Assembly (NCBI RefSeq): GCF_012912105.1
Contig: NZ_QMEA01000045.1
Location: 24,567 to 88,566 of the forward strand
DNA length: 64,000 nt
Direction of reading: 5' to 3'
DNA from: Brasilonema sp. UFV-L1
GTDB taxonomy: Bacteria > Cyanobacteriota > Cyanobacteriia > Cyanobacteriales > Nostocaceae
Part shown: positions 36,056-44,751 of the stretch, piece after piece
How the letters are laid out: each line of letters starts with the position of its first letter
Position numbering within the stretch: the stretch's first letter is position 1
Translations under genes and position numbers: made by a program
Notes under the pieces: generated by a model
What the model was told of the DNA's origin: nothing
Database searches by the model: none
What the model saw: only the letters and a program-made list of their open reading frames with translations

Positions 36056-36886
36056 TTAAAGAAGATAACTTATCTCTGTGTTATCCTTCATTTGCTGTTT
36101 TTGCAGGTCAAAATTTGCTGAATTCTTGATTTTAGCAACAGGTGGATGGTCCTGTTGAGGTAAGTTCTGTTTAAGAAAGTTTCCTCGCAAACCATAACTC
36201 ACTAACCCCATATACTCGTAAAACATGAGCATTGCTTTTTTAGTCGAAGTTAATTGAGATGGTATGGGAGTGGTGTGGGAAATGACTTCAAAACCTACAT
36301 TTTTAAAAGTCAGTCGCGAGCGCAACATGTGTGGAGAATCTGTAACTAGCAGAATTTTCTTGATTCCACGTGGTTGTAGGATTGATGCGGTGAACAGTGC
36401 GTTTTCTTTCGTCGTTTGAGAACAGTGTTCTTCGCCTAATGCAGCATCAGGAATGCCTTTTGCTTTTAGTTTTTGGACAATTTCAGAACCATCTCCTACA
36501 CCACTAGCAAAAATGAATGGTGCGCGATGATTCTTCCAAAGTTCAGCTGCAACCTGAACCCTTGAATCTCTAAAAGGTTCCCCCCGTCCGAGTACAACAA
36601 TTGCATCTGCGGTTGTACCAGGATCGGGGGGAAGAAAAGTAACTAATCCTTTTTTTGCGACAGCAATGGTGAGTGGAAAAGTGGCAGAAAAATAAACCAC
36701 GAGTAATATAGTGCCTAAACCACTCCAAAAACGCCTCCAACGTAGGCGTGGAATCATCCAAGGTAACAAAACTAAAATCAAAAGTGGCAATACAATAAAC
36801 GTTGGTGTCATGAGCCAGTGAGAAAGCGTTGACTTCAAAACAAGCCACTGACTAATCGGGCGATCGCACAAAGCTTGGCTAACCAT
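36056..36886 (-). CDS. YdcF/ElyC family (DUF218) membrane-anchored protein
   Basis: About 276 residues. Two N-terminal membrane helices (about 28-46 and 56-77) are followed by the DUF218 domain: ADAIVVLGRGEPFRDSRVQVAAELW, FIFASGVGDG, CSQTTKENALFTASIL and ILLVTDSPHMLRSRLTFKNVGF. Relatives (ElyC, SanA) act in envelope and peptidoglycan-precursor homeostasis; the reaction is not established. ATG 36886 with AGGG upstream is preferred over GTG 36916. It sits near the polysaccharide genes but in opposite orientation. Confidence 0.85.
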   Translation of the reverse strand: MVSQALCDRPISQWLVLKSTLSHWLMTPTFIVLPLLILVLLPWMIPRLRWRRFWSGLGTILLVVYFSATFPLTIAVAKKGLVTFLPPDPGTTADAIVVLGRGEPFRDSRVQVAAELWKNHRAPFIFASGVGDGSEIVQKLKAKGIPDAALGEEHCSQTTKENALFTASILQPRGIKKILLVTDSPHMLRSRLTFKNVGFEVISHTTPIPSQLTSTKKAMLMFYEYMGLVSYGLRGNFLKQNLPQQDHPPVAKIKNSANFDLQKQQMKDNTEISYLL

Positions 36887-36916
36887 TGAAGTGAACCCTA
36901 CATACTGTGAATACAC

Positions 36917-37141
36917 TCCTTGTCATCTTAGCTAAAGCTTCATTTTGTTGACTGTTTAGTACGAACGCCTGTGTTTAACAGTTATTCAGTTATCATTTAT
37001 CAGTTACCAGTTACCAGTTACCAGTTGTACGGTGATATTCTCAGGTTTTAAGCTGCTTTCAACATTTTCTCAGATCCACCTCACCCTAGCTTAATGAAGA
37101 AACCTTAATATCGTTGACAGAGCTTTTATAGCAGTGGTGTA
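36917..37141. repeat. Promoter region with heptamer array
   Basis: Between divergent genes. CAGTTAC-type heptamers occupy about 36979-37027, the same unit as the array at 30919. The rest is AT-rich and should hold both promoters. Confidence 0.6.
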
Positions 37142-38206
37142 ATGGTAAGCAGACACAGAAGACAGGATCGTCTAATCCCCAGAATTCCAGGACAAACTTA
37201 TCTTTGGTTAGCAGTCCTCATTTTTGGAGCATCTAGCGCAGTCACTCGGAAGTTAACAGAAATCGGTGCCCAAAATTTCACAGGTGAGCGCAATCCAATT
37301 TCTCTATGTAATGTTTTGTTCGTGGGAAACCTGTGCGCCTTGATAGTTTTGATATCAATCTACTGGCGACAGTGGAATAAAGCAACTTTGAAACAACTAT
37401 CAAAGAAAGATTGGCTCAACCTGACAATAGTAGCAATTTTATCTGGAGCACTTGCCCCTGGTTTAATTTTCCAAGCATTGGCGTTAACCCAAGTCAACAA
37501 TGTTATTTTGGTTGGACGCTTGGAATTGCCACTGACTCTGATTTTATCAGTTTGGTTGTTGAAGGAACGGGTAAATCTTTGGGAAGTTATGGGGGCGATC
37601 GCTAGTCTTGTCGGTGTTACCCTAACCATTATTCTTCAACCCCCAGGACAAGCCATGATGAACGTAGGAAGTTTTCATTTAGGTGTTGGGGAACTGTTGG
37701 CAGCTCTAGGATCTGTGGCAGCAGTTGCTTCCACTATTATTGTTAGCAAAGGACGACTCTCCGAAATTCCCCTAGGAATTTACAGTATCTTTCGTACTGC
37801 CTTAGGAACCGTAATATTTTTCTTCTTTGCTTTAGCACTCTATGGCAAGGAGCATTTTATGGATGCACTCTCACCGTTCCTGTGGCAGTGGATGTTATTG
37901 TATGGTCTAGTCATTGTGGTGTTAGGTCAGTTATTGTGGCTTAAAGGTTTGAGAACTTGCATGGTGTCTGTGGCTTCCTTAGTTGGCTCATTTACTCCAG
38001 TTGTAGGCATTGTGGCTGCTTATTTAATTTTGGGTGAAGCTCCAACAAAAGCTCAATATATTGGTGGTAGCTTGATTGTAGTTGGCATCTTTCTGAGTCA
38101 AATTGGCATTCGACTTCAAACTTCTCGCACAATTGCATTTTCTAGGGTAGATTCGACTCAAGCAGTACAAGAGGTAGAAGCTGGTATGGGATTTAAGGGG
38201 ATCTAA
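37142..38206 (+). CDS. EamA/DMT-family transporter
   Basis: 354 residues with ten predicted membrane helices in two EamA halves. Recognisable parts: YLWLAVLIFGASSAVTRKL, GALAPGLIFQALALTQVNNVILVGRLELPLTLILSVWLLKERVN and, in the second half, GSFTPVVGIVAAYLILGEAPTKAQYIGGSLIVVGIFLSQ. It likely exports or imports a small metabolite; the substrate is unknown. Its last 14 bases overlap the end of the convergent GAF kinase gene. Confidence 0.88.
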   Translation: MVSRHRRQDRLIPRIPGQTYLWLAVLIFGASSAVTRKLTEIGAQNFTGERNPISLCNVLFVGNLCALIVLISIYWRQWNKATLKQLSKKDWLNLTIVAILSGALAPGLIFQALALTQVNNVILVGRLELPLTLILSVWLLKERVNLWEVMGAIASLVGVTLTIILQPPGQAMMNVGSFHLGVGELLAALGSVAAVASTIIVSKGRLSEIPLGIYSIFRTALGTVIFFFFALALYGKEHFMDALSPFLWQWMLLYGLVIVVLGQLLWLKGLRTCMVSVASLVGSFTPVVGIVAAYLILGEAPTKAQYIGGSLIVVGIFLSQIGIRLQTSRTIAFSRVDSTQAVQEVEAGMGFKGI

Positions 38207-39497
38207 AAGCACTCGATTTTTCCATCGGATGAAGAAGAATGACAGGTAATTGAACACTCACTGTAGTACCTGTTGCTGCGTCAGACTGAGTGAATAACTC
38301 TCCACCATGAGCATTGACGATGCGTTTGGTAATGGCAAGCCCCAGCCCAGTGCCACCAGGTTTCGTGGAAAAAAATGGCTGGGTTAGCTTTGATAGGATT
38401 TCTGAGGGAATTGGCTCACCACCATTGCAGACACTGATACAAACTTTATCTTCGGACGAAGTGTTGACGAACCATGTAACGACATCTCCATCTGAGACTG
38501 CTTCGCAGGCATTGCGAACAATATTGATAAACACTTGTTTTAGCTTATCCTTATCACCCACAATTTTGATTGTTGGTGAGGCTGGAATAAATTCGATTTG
38601 CCGTGAGAGTGCTTCTGGCATCTCGCTGATTGGTACAAGCAACTCACGAATAAATTCATTCACATCCAATTCACACAATTGCAACACCTGAGGCTTAGCG
38701 TAGAGCAAAATTTCACTCAGCAGACGTTCCAGACGACTACCCTCATCAAGTGCTAACGATAATCGCTCAACAGCAGCTTCAGCCAGAATAGTTTTCTGGA
38801 AATACTTCAATCCCATCATCATTGTTGTCAAGGGATTGCGAATCTCATGCACAATCATAGCAGCAAATTCACCAATAGCTGCCAGCCGTTCCTGTTCTAC
38901 AAGCTTGGCTTGCGCCGCCCGCAGTTGAGCGGTGCGTTTTTCGACCTCAGCCTCCAAAACATGATTAAATTGACACTGCTGCTGATAGAGATGGTAATGG
39001 TCGATTGCTGTAGCCGCACGTTCCGCAAATAATTCTACAATTTGGATTTCTTCTTTTGTAAACTTGCGTGGCTGTTGATGAAAAGAACAGATAGTACCAA
39101 TCACTTCACCTTGAGCAGTTCGCAACGGTATCCCTAAATATGAGCAATAACCTTCTGGAGGCTCCCCGTATTCTGGGTTTTCTTTTGCATCTTCCACCGC
39201 TAATGAGCAACCAATTTCAATAACAGTGCCAGTGAGTAAACCGTGTAGTGAATATATATGTTCACCCTCGCCCATGTCAAGACTACTTGCTAGAACCGTT
39301 TCAAACCCTTGCTGGCAGAGCGTTACAACCGACCAATCGACCTGAACGAGTTCACTGACTCCACAAGCAATGTTGTGTAAATAGCTACTTAATTCCCCAG
39401 TCCGATAGTTTAAAGAAGACAAAAGTGTCATTGCTCGCCGTTCCCGTTGCCACGGCTGGTTTTGCAACAACATTTCATCTTTATCAGCTTTGCTCAT
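38193..39497 (-). CDS. GAF-domain sensor histidine kinase
   Basis: 434 residues, cytoplasmic with no membrane helix. A GAF domain at about 35-168 (CSYLGIPLRTAQGEVIGTICSFH), a coiled coil (175-205), HisKA with H217 in IVHEIRNPLTTMM, then the ATPase domain with NIVRNACEAV, VCNGGEPI, FFSTKPGGTGLGLAI and GGELFTQSD. It is a soluble two-component sensor with an orphan arrangement: no response regulator is next to it. The GAF lacks an obvious bilin cysteine, so the ligand is unknown. Start at ATG 39497. Confidence 0.92.
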   Translation of the reverse strand: MSKADKDEMLLQNQPWQRERRAMTLLSSLNYRTGELSSYLHNIACGVSELVQVDWSVVTLCQQGFETVLASSLDMGEGEHIYSLHGLLTGTVIEIGCSLAVEDAKENPEYGEPPEGYCSYLGIPLRTAQGEVIGTICSFHQQPRKFTKEEIQIVELFAERAATAIDHYHLYQQQCQFNHVLEAEVEKRTAQLRAAQAKLVEQERLAAIGEFAAMIVHEIRNPLTTMMMGLKYFQKTILAEAAVERLSLALDEGSRLERLLSEILLYAKPQVLQLCELDVNEFIRELLVPISEMPEALSRQIEFIPASPTIKIVGDKDKLKQVFINIVRNACEAVSDGDVVTWFVNTSSEDKVCISVCNGGEPIPSEILSKLTQPFFSTKPGGTGLGLAITKRIVNAHGGELFTQSDAATGTTVSVQLPVILLHPMEKSSAFRSP

Positions 39498-39947
39498 TGT
39501 TTAGTGCTTCAGCAGAATCAGTTTAGAAAGAAATTCGTAAGTTGTGAGTGTTCGGAGTTTTGGCTTCAGATTGATTTGGTACGAAGATTTTACTAGTTAT
39601 GTCTTCTGTTTGTATACAGAAATTCTCAAAAAATTTACACTCCAATACAAAATTTTATATAGCAATCCGGAATCTCTTCTAAAAAGATACTGAGCCTTAG
39701 AAACCTGGTATTTGGGAGATACCGGGTTTCTTGATCTCACGAATCCTGCGCGGATTGCTATACATAGCCAACCGAAAAGTTAGAATTTGCTGAGAAAGTT
39801 ATAAGAGCTTTCTAGAAAGAATATAAGATTTATAGACGGAAATCCTTAGATAATCATCATTTGTAGACTCATTTTTCAAGCAACAATTTATTTAAGGTTC
39901 AAGCCAAAAGTTTGACCGCTGGATGTTGTCTTGAGGAATTTGTCATC
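39498..39947. other. Intergenic region with an inverted-repeat element
   Basis: It holds the promoters of two divergent genes and the element at 39657-39762. The rest is AT-rich with no gene seen. Confidence 0.5.
39657..39762. mobile_element. MITE-like element with TATAGCAATCCG ends
   Basis: Perfect 12-base ends TATAGCAATCCG (from about 39658) and CGGATTGCTATA (39751-39762). The interior forms a second hairpin ACCTGGTAT...ATACCGGGT. Non-coding, about 106 bp. The end sequence is shared, imperfectly, with the element at 35963-36045. Confidence 0.7.
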
Positions 39948-40442
39948 ATGAGATGGAAACATTTGTTACTACCAAGTATAGCGTTTCTGGTAATAGTTAG
40001 CAGTACAAGAGAAGTTCGTTCTGCTGAAAGCCATGTTGCTGTGAAGACTCAAGCGAATCCTGTGATTCAGTTAGCCCAATCACAAGTTTCAACAGCTACA
40101 AAATCTGGCACTTTTGTTTCTGGAGAACACAAAACTCAAGGAACAGTCAGTATTACTACCAAAAATGGCAAATCATTTCTAGAGCTTGATAAGTCGTTTA
40201 AAACTTCCAACTCAGGACCAGATTTGGTCGTGATTTTGCATCGTTCAGATAACGTGATTGGTTCTACTAAACCACCAGCCTATCCATTAAAAAAAGGAGA
40301 TTACATAATCCTGGGTCGCTTACAAAAATTTAGTGGTTCTCAAACTTATTCCATTCCTAACAACATCAATTTAGCAGAGTACAAATCTGTTGCTATTTGG
40401 TGTCGCAAGTTCAATGCTACCTTTGGCGCTGCTAAATACTGA
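39948..40442 (+). CDS. Secreted DM13-domain protein
   Basis: About 164 residues from ATG 39948, with GAGGA about 10 bases upstream. A signal peptide (MRWKHLLLPSIAFLVIVSST) is followed by a spacer and a DM13 domain (about 60-164): GTFVSGEHKTQGTVSI, FLELDKSFKTSNSGPDLVVILH and YKSVAIWCRKFNATFGAAKY. DM13 domains are thought to bind a redox group through the conserved Cys in the VAIWC motif, which is present. The next gene, 58 bases on, is a flavin/iron-sulfur reductase, suggesting a shared electron-transfer role. The TGA stop is the first part of a heptamer array. Confidence 0.88.
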   Translation: MRWKHLLLPSIAFLVIVSSTREVRSAESHVAVKTQANPVIQLAQSQVSTATKSGTFVSGEHKTQGTVSITTKNGKSFLELDKSFKTSNSGPDLVVILHRSDNVIGSTKPPAYPLKKGDYIILGRLQKFSGSQTYSIPNNINLAEYKSVAIWCRKFNATFGAAKY

Positions 40443-40472
40443 TAACTGATAATTGATAATTGATAATTGATT
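40440..40472. repeat. Heptamer array (TGATAAT type)
   Basis: TGATAAC followed by three TGATAAT units and TGATTGAT. The first unit supplies the stop codon of the DM13 gene. Confidence 0.75.
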
Positions 40473-40499
40473 GATCAACAGATGAACAAGAGATAGGCA

Positions 40500-41825
40500 A
40501 TGTTAGAAAATATTCGACGAATTAAGAATCCCATTCTCAGAAGTGCTGCGGCTGCAAGTCTGGCATTTTCAATAGTTACCATTGTTTCTAGTGTGGCTAT
40601 TGGATTAATCAATCCCAAAAATAAGTCTGCTTCTGGTATTGGCGTTTATTCCTCACTCTTGGGAACAACTTGCGGTGCTATCTTTGGCTTAGTCTTAACA
40701 AGTAAACCGAGTCAGGAAAGATCAGTCTCTACAGAGGTTACACCCAACAGCAAGATTTGGAAAGATTGGCGAAATTTTGTAGTTGTTCGCAAGGTGAAAG
40801 AGAGTGAGGAAATTACCTCTTTCTACTTGCAACCTGAGGATAAAAGCGAAATTCCTAACTTTCAACCGGGGCAATTCTTAACAATCAAGCTGGACATTCC
40901 CGGACAGGATAAATCTGTTATTCGCACCTACTCGCTTTCTGATTACCCTGAACCTTGTGAATATTATCGTCTATCGATCAAGCGTGAACCAGCGCCCCAA
41001 GGTTTAGATGTACCGCCTGGTGTCGCGTCTAACTTTATCCACGATCGCATTCACGAAGGTTCAATCATTCCAGCGAAACCACCAAACGGTAAGTTTGTTT
41101 TAGATGTCAAAAAATCGATTCCTGTAGTGCTGATTAGCAATGGTGTCGGCATTACTCCTATGATTAGCATGGCAAAAGCTGTAACTCGTCTTAAGCCTAA
41201 CCGTCCAATTTGGTTTGTGCATGGTGCTAGAGATGGCAGATTTCATGCTTTTCGGGATGAGGTGATGGAAATTGTCCAACAAAATCCTAACTTAAATGTG
41301 CATTTTCGATACAGCCGTCCCACTCCTGAAGATGAAGGACATTACCATAGTATTGGTTATGTTGATGCTGCTTTAATTAAAGAGTTAATCAGACAAGAAG
41401 CTGAGTATTTCCTGTGTGGTTCTCCATCTTTTATGCAGTCTATTATGCAAGGACTCAAAGAATCAGGAATCCCTGACAATAGAGTCTTTTTTGAATCTTT
41501 TGGTAAACCGATGAAAGGAACGAAAGGAAGCCAACTCCCTGCTGCAACTGTCGGTGAGGAAATTGAAGAAGCTGAGATTATCTTTGCACAATCGGGTAAA
41601 ACCCTGAATTGGAAGCAGGGAGATGGCAGCATTTTAGAATTTGCCGAAGCGAATGATATTAATCCTCCCTACAGTTGTCGTGCGGGTATTTGTGGGACTT
41701 GTATGTGCAAAATCAATAGTGGTGAGGTTGCTTATCAGGAAGAACCAACCGCTACAATTGATGAGGATTCAGTGTTGATTTGTATTTCTCAACCGGGGAG
41801 TTCAAGAGTGGTGCTTGATATTTAG
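40500..41825 (+). CDS. Membrane-anchored FAD/NAD(P)H oxidoreductase with C-terminal 2Fe-2S ferredoxin domain
   Basis: 441 residues. Two N-terminal hydrophobic helices (about 15-65) anchor a ferredoxin-reductase module: FQPGQFLTIKL and RTYSLSD for flavin, LISNGVGITPMISMAKAV and FLCGSPSFMQ for NAD(P)H. A plant-type ferredoxin domain ends it with the cluster motif CRAGICGTCMC...C (about 395-430). This is the reductase layout of flavohaemoglobin and phthalate-oxygenase-type systems, but with a membrane anchor and no globin. It probably passes electrons to an unidentified partner, perhaps the DM13 protein encoded 58 bases upstream. Confidence 0.87.
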   Translation: MLENIRRIKNPILRSAAAASLAFSIVTIVSSVAIGLINPKNKSASGIGVYSSLLGTTCGAIFGLVLTSKPSQERSVSTEVTPNSKIWKDWRNFVVVRKVKESEEITSFYLQPEDKSEIPNFQPGQFLTIKLDIPGQDKSVIRTYSLSDYPEPCEYYRLSIKREPAPQGLDVPPGVASNFIHDRIHEGSIIPAKPPNGKFVLDVKKSIPVVLISNGVGITPMISMAKAVTRLKPNRPIWFVHGARDGRFHAFRDEVMEIVQQNPNLNVHFRYSRPTPEDEGHYHSIGYVDAALIKELIRQEAEYFLCGSPSFMQSIMQGLKESGIPDNRVFFESFGKPMKGTKGSQLPAATVGEEIEEAEIIFAQSGKTLNWKQGDGSILEFAEANDINPPYSCRAGICGTCMCKINSGEVAYQEEPTATIDEDSVLICISQPGSSRVVLDI

Positions 41826-41858
41826 CGATGGAAGATTAAGATAACGTAGTATCCACTA

Positions 41859-42650
41859 CTAAAGTTGAGAAAGAGATTTTAAGTAATTTAAAAACTCTTT
41901 GATTTCGCTTGCATTCAATTCTTGACGTGTTTGTTTTTTATAAGTTTTCTGCAAATATGAACGTCCATCCCCAATACTCCAACCTAGTCGTTTCATTTCA
42001 AATAAAATTAAATCTATCTCAGACAACTCAACTATAGCTGCAACTAGCTTCCAGCAAGCGAATTTTTCTGATGGAGACCTGCGCCAAGGCTGTGCAAAAC
42101 TGATTGTCATTAAGCAGTCATGACTTAGATTAACACCTTTGTTGAGTTTATCAATGACAGCTAAGTCTGTAATTTTAGCCTTCATTATTTGCCCATTGGC
42201 TATGGGGACAGAAGCTTCCCATTTCCCTGTATCTTCATACTTAGATATCTTCAATATAGATGTTTTAATCAATTGTAATGTTCGCCTGTCTTCTGATGGT
42301 AGTTCTTGCAAAAAAGAAAAAGGAACAGAATTTAGCCATTGACTATAAATCATCTCATCTTCACAGTACTTAACCAAATCATTCACCGAAGCCTTTCCTA
42401 TGCACTTCCATTTCCCTGGCGATATCAAGCGATTTTCGCATTCATAGCCAGGACTAGTCTCTGCTAAAGGAATTTCTAATATGTCAAGCAACTTAGGTTC
42501 TTCACCATTTACCAAACGTACATTTCTGGGAATTCGACCGTCATCTAGATATGAGACAGGACGAATCCATTTACCTGTAGAAATTTCAATACCTGCAATA
42601 CAGCGCTCATTATGTTTCTGAGAATTAGCAAGACAGATAATTTTAGCCAT
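41859..42650 (-). CDS. Dual OB-fold-like protein of a DUF488 operon
   Basis: 263 residues. The N-terminal MAKIICLANSQKHNERCIAG and the stretch ISTGKWIRPVSYLDDGRIP resemble the dual-OB-containing domain found beside DUF488 genes. RLISPGKWKCIGKASV and a C-terminal segment with KLNKGVNLSHDCLMTISFAQPWRR follow. OB folds generally bind nucleic acid. Function unknown. It is the last gene of three, 9 bases after the second DUF488 gene. Confidence 0.6.
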   Translation of the reverse strand: MAKIICLANSQKHNERCIAGIEISTGKWIRPVSYLDDGRIPRNVRLVNGEEPKLLDILEIPLAETSPGYECENRLISPGKWKCIGKASVNDLVKYCEDEMIYSQWLNSVPFSFLQELPSEDRRTLQLIKTSILKISKYEDTGKWEASVPIANGQIMKAKITDLAVIDKLNKGVNLSHDCLMTISFAQPWRRSPSEKFACWKLVAAIVELSEIDLILFEMKRLGWSIGDGRSYLQKTYKKQTRQELNASEIKEFLNYLKSLSQL

Positions 42651-42659
42651 ATATTCTGA

Positions 42660-43106
42660 TTAAAGGTGACATATATTTATATTTCCCAATTTTTCACATA
42701 AATATTCTGCTACTAGACGACGATGGCAATGATCAGGTTTTGCTTCACTACACAATAAACAGCTATCCACTAAAAGTTCTTGTGAAACTTTATTTTCAAT
42801 CTCTCTTTGACTCATTAACTGTAAAAACTCTCTTTCATAAGTTTCCCAATCACCATTCTTTTTCTTATAAGCATCCAAAATATCTTTTGTTGGAGCCAGA
42901 TCCAATATATGAATGTATTTGATGCCACCTATTTTTTCCAAAAAATACTCTAAATCATTTCGTTTAGTAAAGCCAGATAACTGAGAAATATTATTCAGTC
43001 TAGTATCAATAACTCTGGTCACTCTAGCGCTAACTAGAGTGTCAAAGAATTGTTGAGCAGTCTTTTGAGTAAAACCTATTGTATACAGATTAATTGGCTT
43101 GTTCAT
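42660..43106 (-). CDS. DUF488 family protein, second copy
   Basis: 148 residues from ATG 43106. It starts MNKPINLYTIGFTQKTAQQF. The DUF488 core is visible: YTIGF, VIDTRLN and the thiol motif LLCSEAKPDHCHRRLVAEYL with C119, C127 and H128. The family is predicted to act on nucleotides or nucleic acid through the Cys-x7-CHR site, but the reaction is not established. It overlaps the upstream DUF488 gene by 17 bases, so translation is probably coupled. It is only about a quarter identical by eye to its neighbour, so this is not a recent duplication. Confidence 0.8.
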   Translation of the reverse strand: MNKPINLYTIGFTQKTAQQFFDTLVSARVTRVIDTRLNNISQLSGFTKRNDLEYFLEKIGGIKYIHILDLAPTKDILDAYKKKNGDWETYEREFLQLMSQREIENKVSQELLVDSCLLCSEAKPDHCHRRLVAEYLCEKLGNINICHL

Positions 43107-43761
43107 ATTGACCTTCTTTTTTCTCAACATAGGCAATTAGAGAGCCTTGTCGTCTGTAAGCTTCTTTCAGAGATTCTTCCTGTGAATATTTACTAGTTGT
43201 TTTACCCTCTACAAGTAAATTATTAAAAAGGGATAGTTGAACTGTTTCAGGAATTTCTGGCTGTTTGAAATTATGTAAATTTAAAAGCCTTTCTTCAAGA
43301 GCGTTATGAGTTTCTAAATCTCCTGTTTTCAGAATATGATTAATCTTGAAATTGTCTTTAGGTAGATATTGGCAGACTAGAATTGCTCGATGACAAGTAA
43401 TAGGGTCTTTTTCGGCGCACATTAAGGCTATTTTATAATCTTCTAAGCCTTTCAATATACGCTGAATACCCTCAGCAAAAAGCTTTGTAGCTGCTATTTT
43501 TTCATAAACTGCCTTACCATCAATATAACAACTTGGGTCGCTAGGTCTAGCACCTAACTCACGTCCTAAAAATACATAGCGAATTCCTGCATTAAATAAA
43601 GCTGGCTTAAGTTCTGCTTGGTTGAAGTGAGGAAGGTAACGACTGTAAGGGTGTGAACGCACATCAGCCAAAGCTGTAACTTTATGAAGACGCAGTAGTT
43701 GAATAAATGTTTCGATGCTGTGATTGGAATGTCCAATAGTAAAGAGTTCCGTCATAAACAA
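43090..43761 (-). CDS. DUF488 family protein, first copy
   Basis: 223 residues. FTIGHSNHSIETFIQLLRLHKV, ADVRSHPYSRYLPHFNQAEL, GRELGARP and the thiol motif ALMCAEKDPITCHRAILV (C115, C123, H124) define a complete DUF488 domain (1-145). A less conserved tail of about 75 residues, rich in Leu, Glu and Lys, follows. It is first in the operon DUF488-DUF488-dual OB. The start is ATG 43761 or 43755. The three genes look more AT-rich than their neighbours. Confidence 0.85.
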   Translation of the reverse strand: MFMTELFTIGHSNHSIETFIQLLRLHKVTALADVRSHPYSRYLPHFNQAELKPALFNAGIRYVFLGRELGARPSDPSCYIDGKAVYEKIAATKLFAEGIQRILKGLEDYKIALMCAEKDPITCHRAILVCQYLPKDNFKINHILKTGDLETHNALEERLLNLHNFKQPEIPETVQLSLFNNLLVEGKTTSKYSQEESLKEAYRRQGSLIAYVEKKEGQYEQAN

Positions 43762-43880
43762 AATACTCTGTCAGCTAGCTTTAATAACTTGATGTCAAAC
43801 AATTATAAGTCTTATAATTAAAGAGTTATAATTTTCATCAATTATGACTATATTTTATATGTGATTCATGGAGTGAAATA

Positions 43881-44585
43881 ATGGTGTTTTGGAGAGATAA
43901 TTCAGGTTTGCCAAAGTCCTATAGAGGCTGGGATGTATCTATCGGTGATGAGCAAAACTATACGGAAGCTGAACTTGCAAACTCTATCAGAAAGCTACTG
44001 AAGTGGGTGCAAGATTATATGTCTGTAGACACTGTTACCCTCCTACTACCGATAGACCAGCAGAATTTGGGTGTATACGCAACCCTTGGACTTGAAGAGG
44101 AAATTGAACAACACATACGTATCCCAATTGGACAGGGGATTGCTGGTCACATCGCCGCGACTATGAAACCAATGATAGTCAATGACCTATCGCAAGTGGA
44201 GATTTTCAGCCCTATTTTGCGTCAGAAAAATCTGCGATCGCTTGTAGGCATCCCTTTACTTTTTAAGCAAGGTACAGTGGGGGTTCTACATGTTGGTAAA
44301 TTTCAACCTCATCACTTTAACGACCAAGATGTGCAGCAACTACAACTTGTTGCCCATCGCATCAGGGCGATGATGAATGCTTTGAATTTCGAGTCGGGCT
44401 ACCACAACCAAGAACACAATTTGGAAGTCTTTGGCTTCAGAATAAACACTTCTTGGGTTCATAGGTTACATCGAATCTTCACGCTTAATCTGTTTGCCTT
44501 AAGCGCAGAAATTCTCAGAACAAAAGGCTTTGCACAAATTTGGGATGCTTCAAACAAATACACTCCGAGACTTCAGGTAGTGTAA
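43881..44585 (+). CDS. GAF-domain protein
   Basis: 234 residues. A GAF domain at about 25-165: VDTVTLLLPIDQQNLGVYATLGLEEE, RIPIGQGIAGHIAATMKPMIVNDLSQ and LVGIPLLFKQGTVGVLHVGKF. The remaining 65 residues have no recognisable output domain. Related GAF proteins often continue into a kinase or PP2C phosphatase, so this may be a truncated or stand-alone sensor. It is divergent from the DUF488 operon, with 119 bases between. Confidence 0.8.
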   Translation: MVFWRDNSGLPKSYRGWDVSIGDEQNYTEAELANSIRKLLKWVQDYMSVDTVTLLLPIDQQNLGVYATLGLEEEIEQHIRIPIGQGIAGHIAATMKPMIVNDLSQVEIFSPILRQKNLRSLVGIPLLFKQGTVGVLHVGKFQPHHFNDQDVQQLQLVAHRIRAMMNALNFESGYHNQEHNLEVFGFRINTSWVHRLHRIFTLNLFALSAEILRTKGFAQIWDASNKYTPRLQVV

Positions 44586-44690
44586 GCAAGTCGTTAAGGT
44601 CAGGCAGAGGAACCATGCTGGTGAGGCTGCACTGACGAAATCACTTAAACAAATCATACCGTAAGCGTTGGTTCGGACTCTTCTAAATCC

Positions 44691-44709
44691 CCCCTTTTTC
44701 TAAAAGGGG
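44691..44709. terminator. Hairpin between convergent genes
   Basis: CCCCTTTT...AAAAGGGG stem with a 3-base loop between the GAF gene and the SulP gene; it may end both transcripts. Confidence 0.5.
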
Positions 44710-44751
44710 AGTGTCAAAATCATCCGGACTTGATATCAGCTAACAATACCT

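Noticed and set aside
37130..37160. tRNA-like words (GGTGTAATGGTAAGC) at the start of the EamA gene
   Set aside because: No cloverleaf can be formed and the sequence is the start of a clear coding region.
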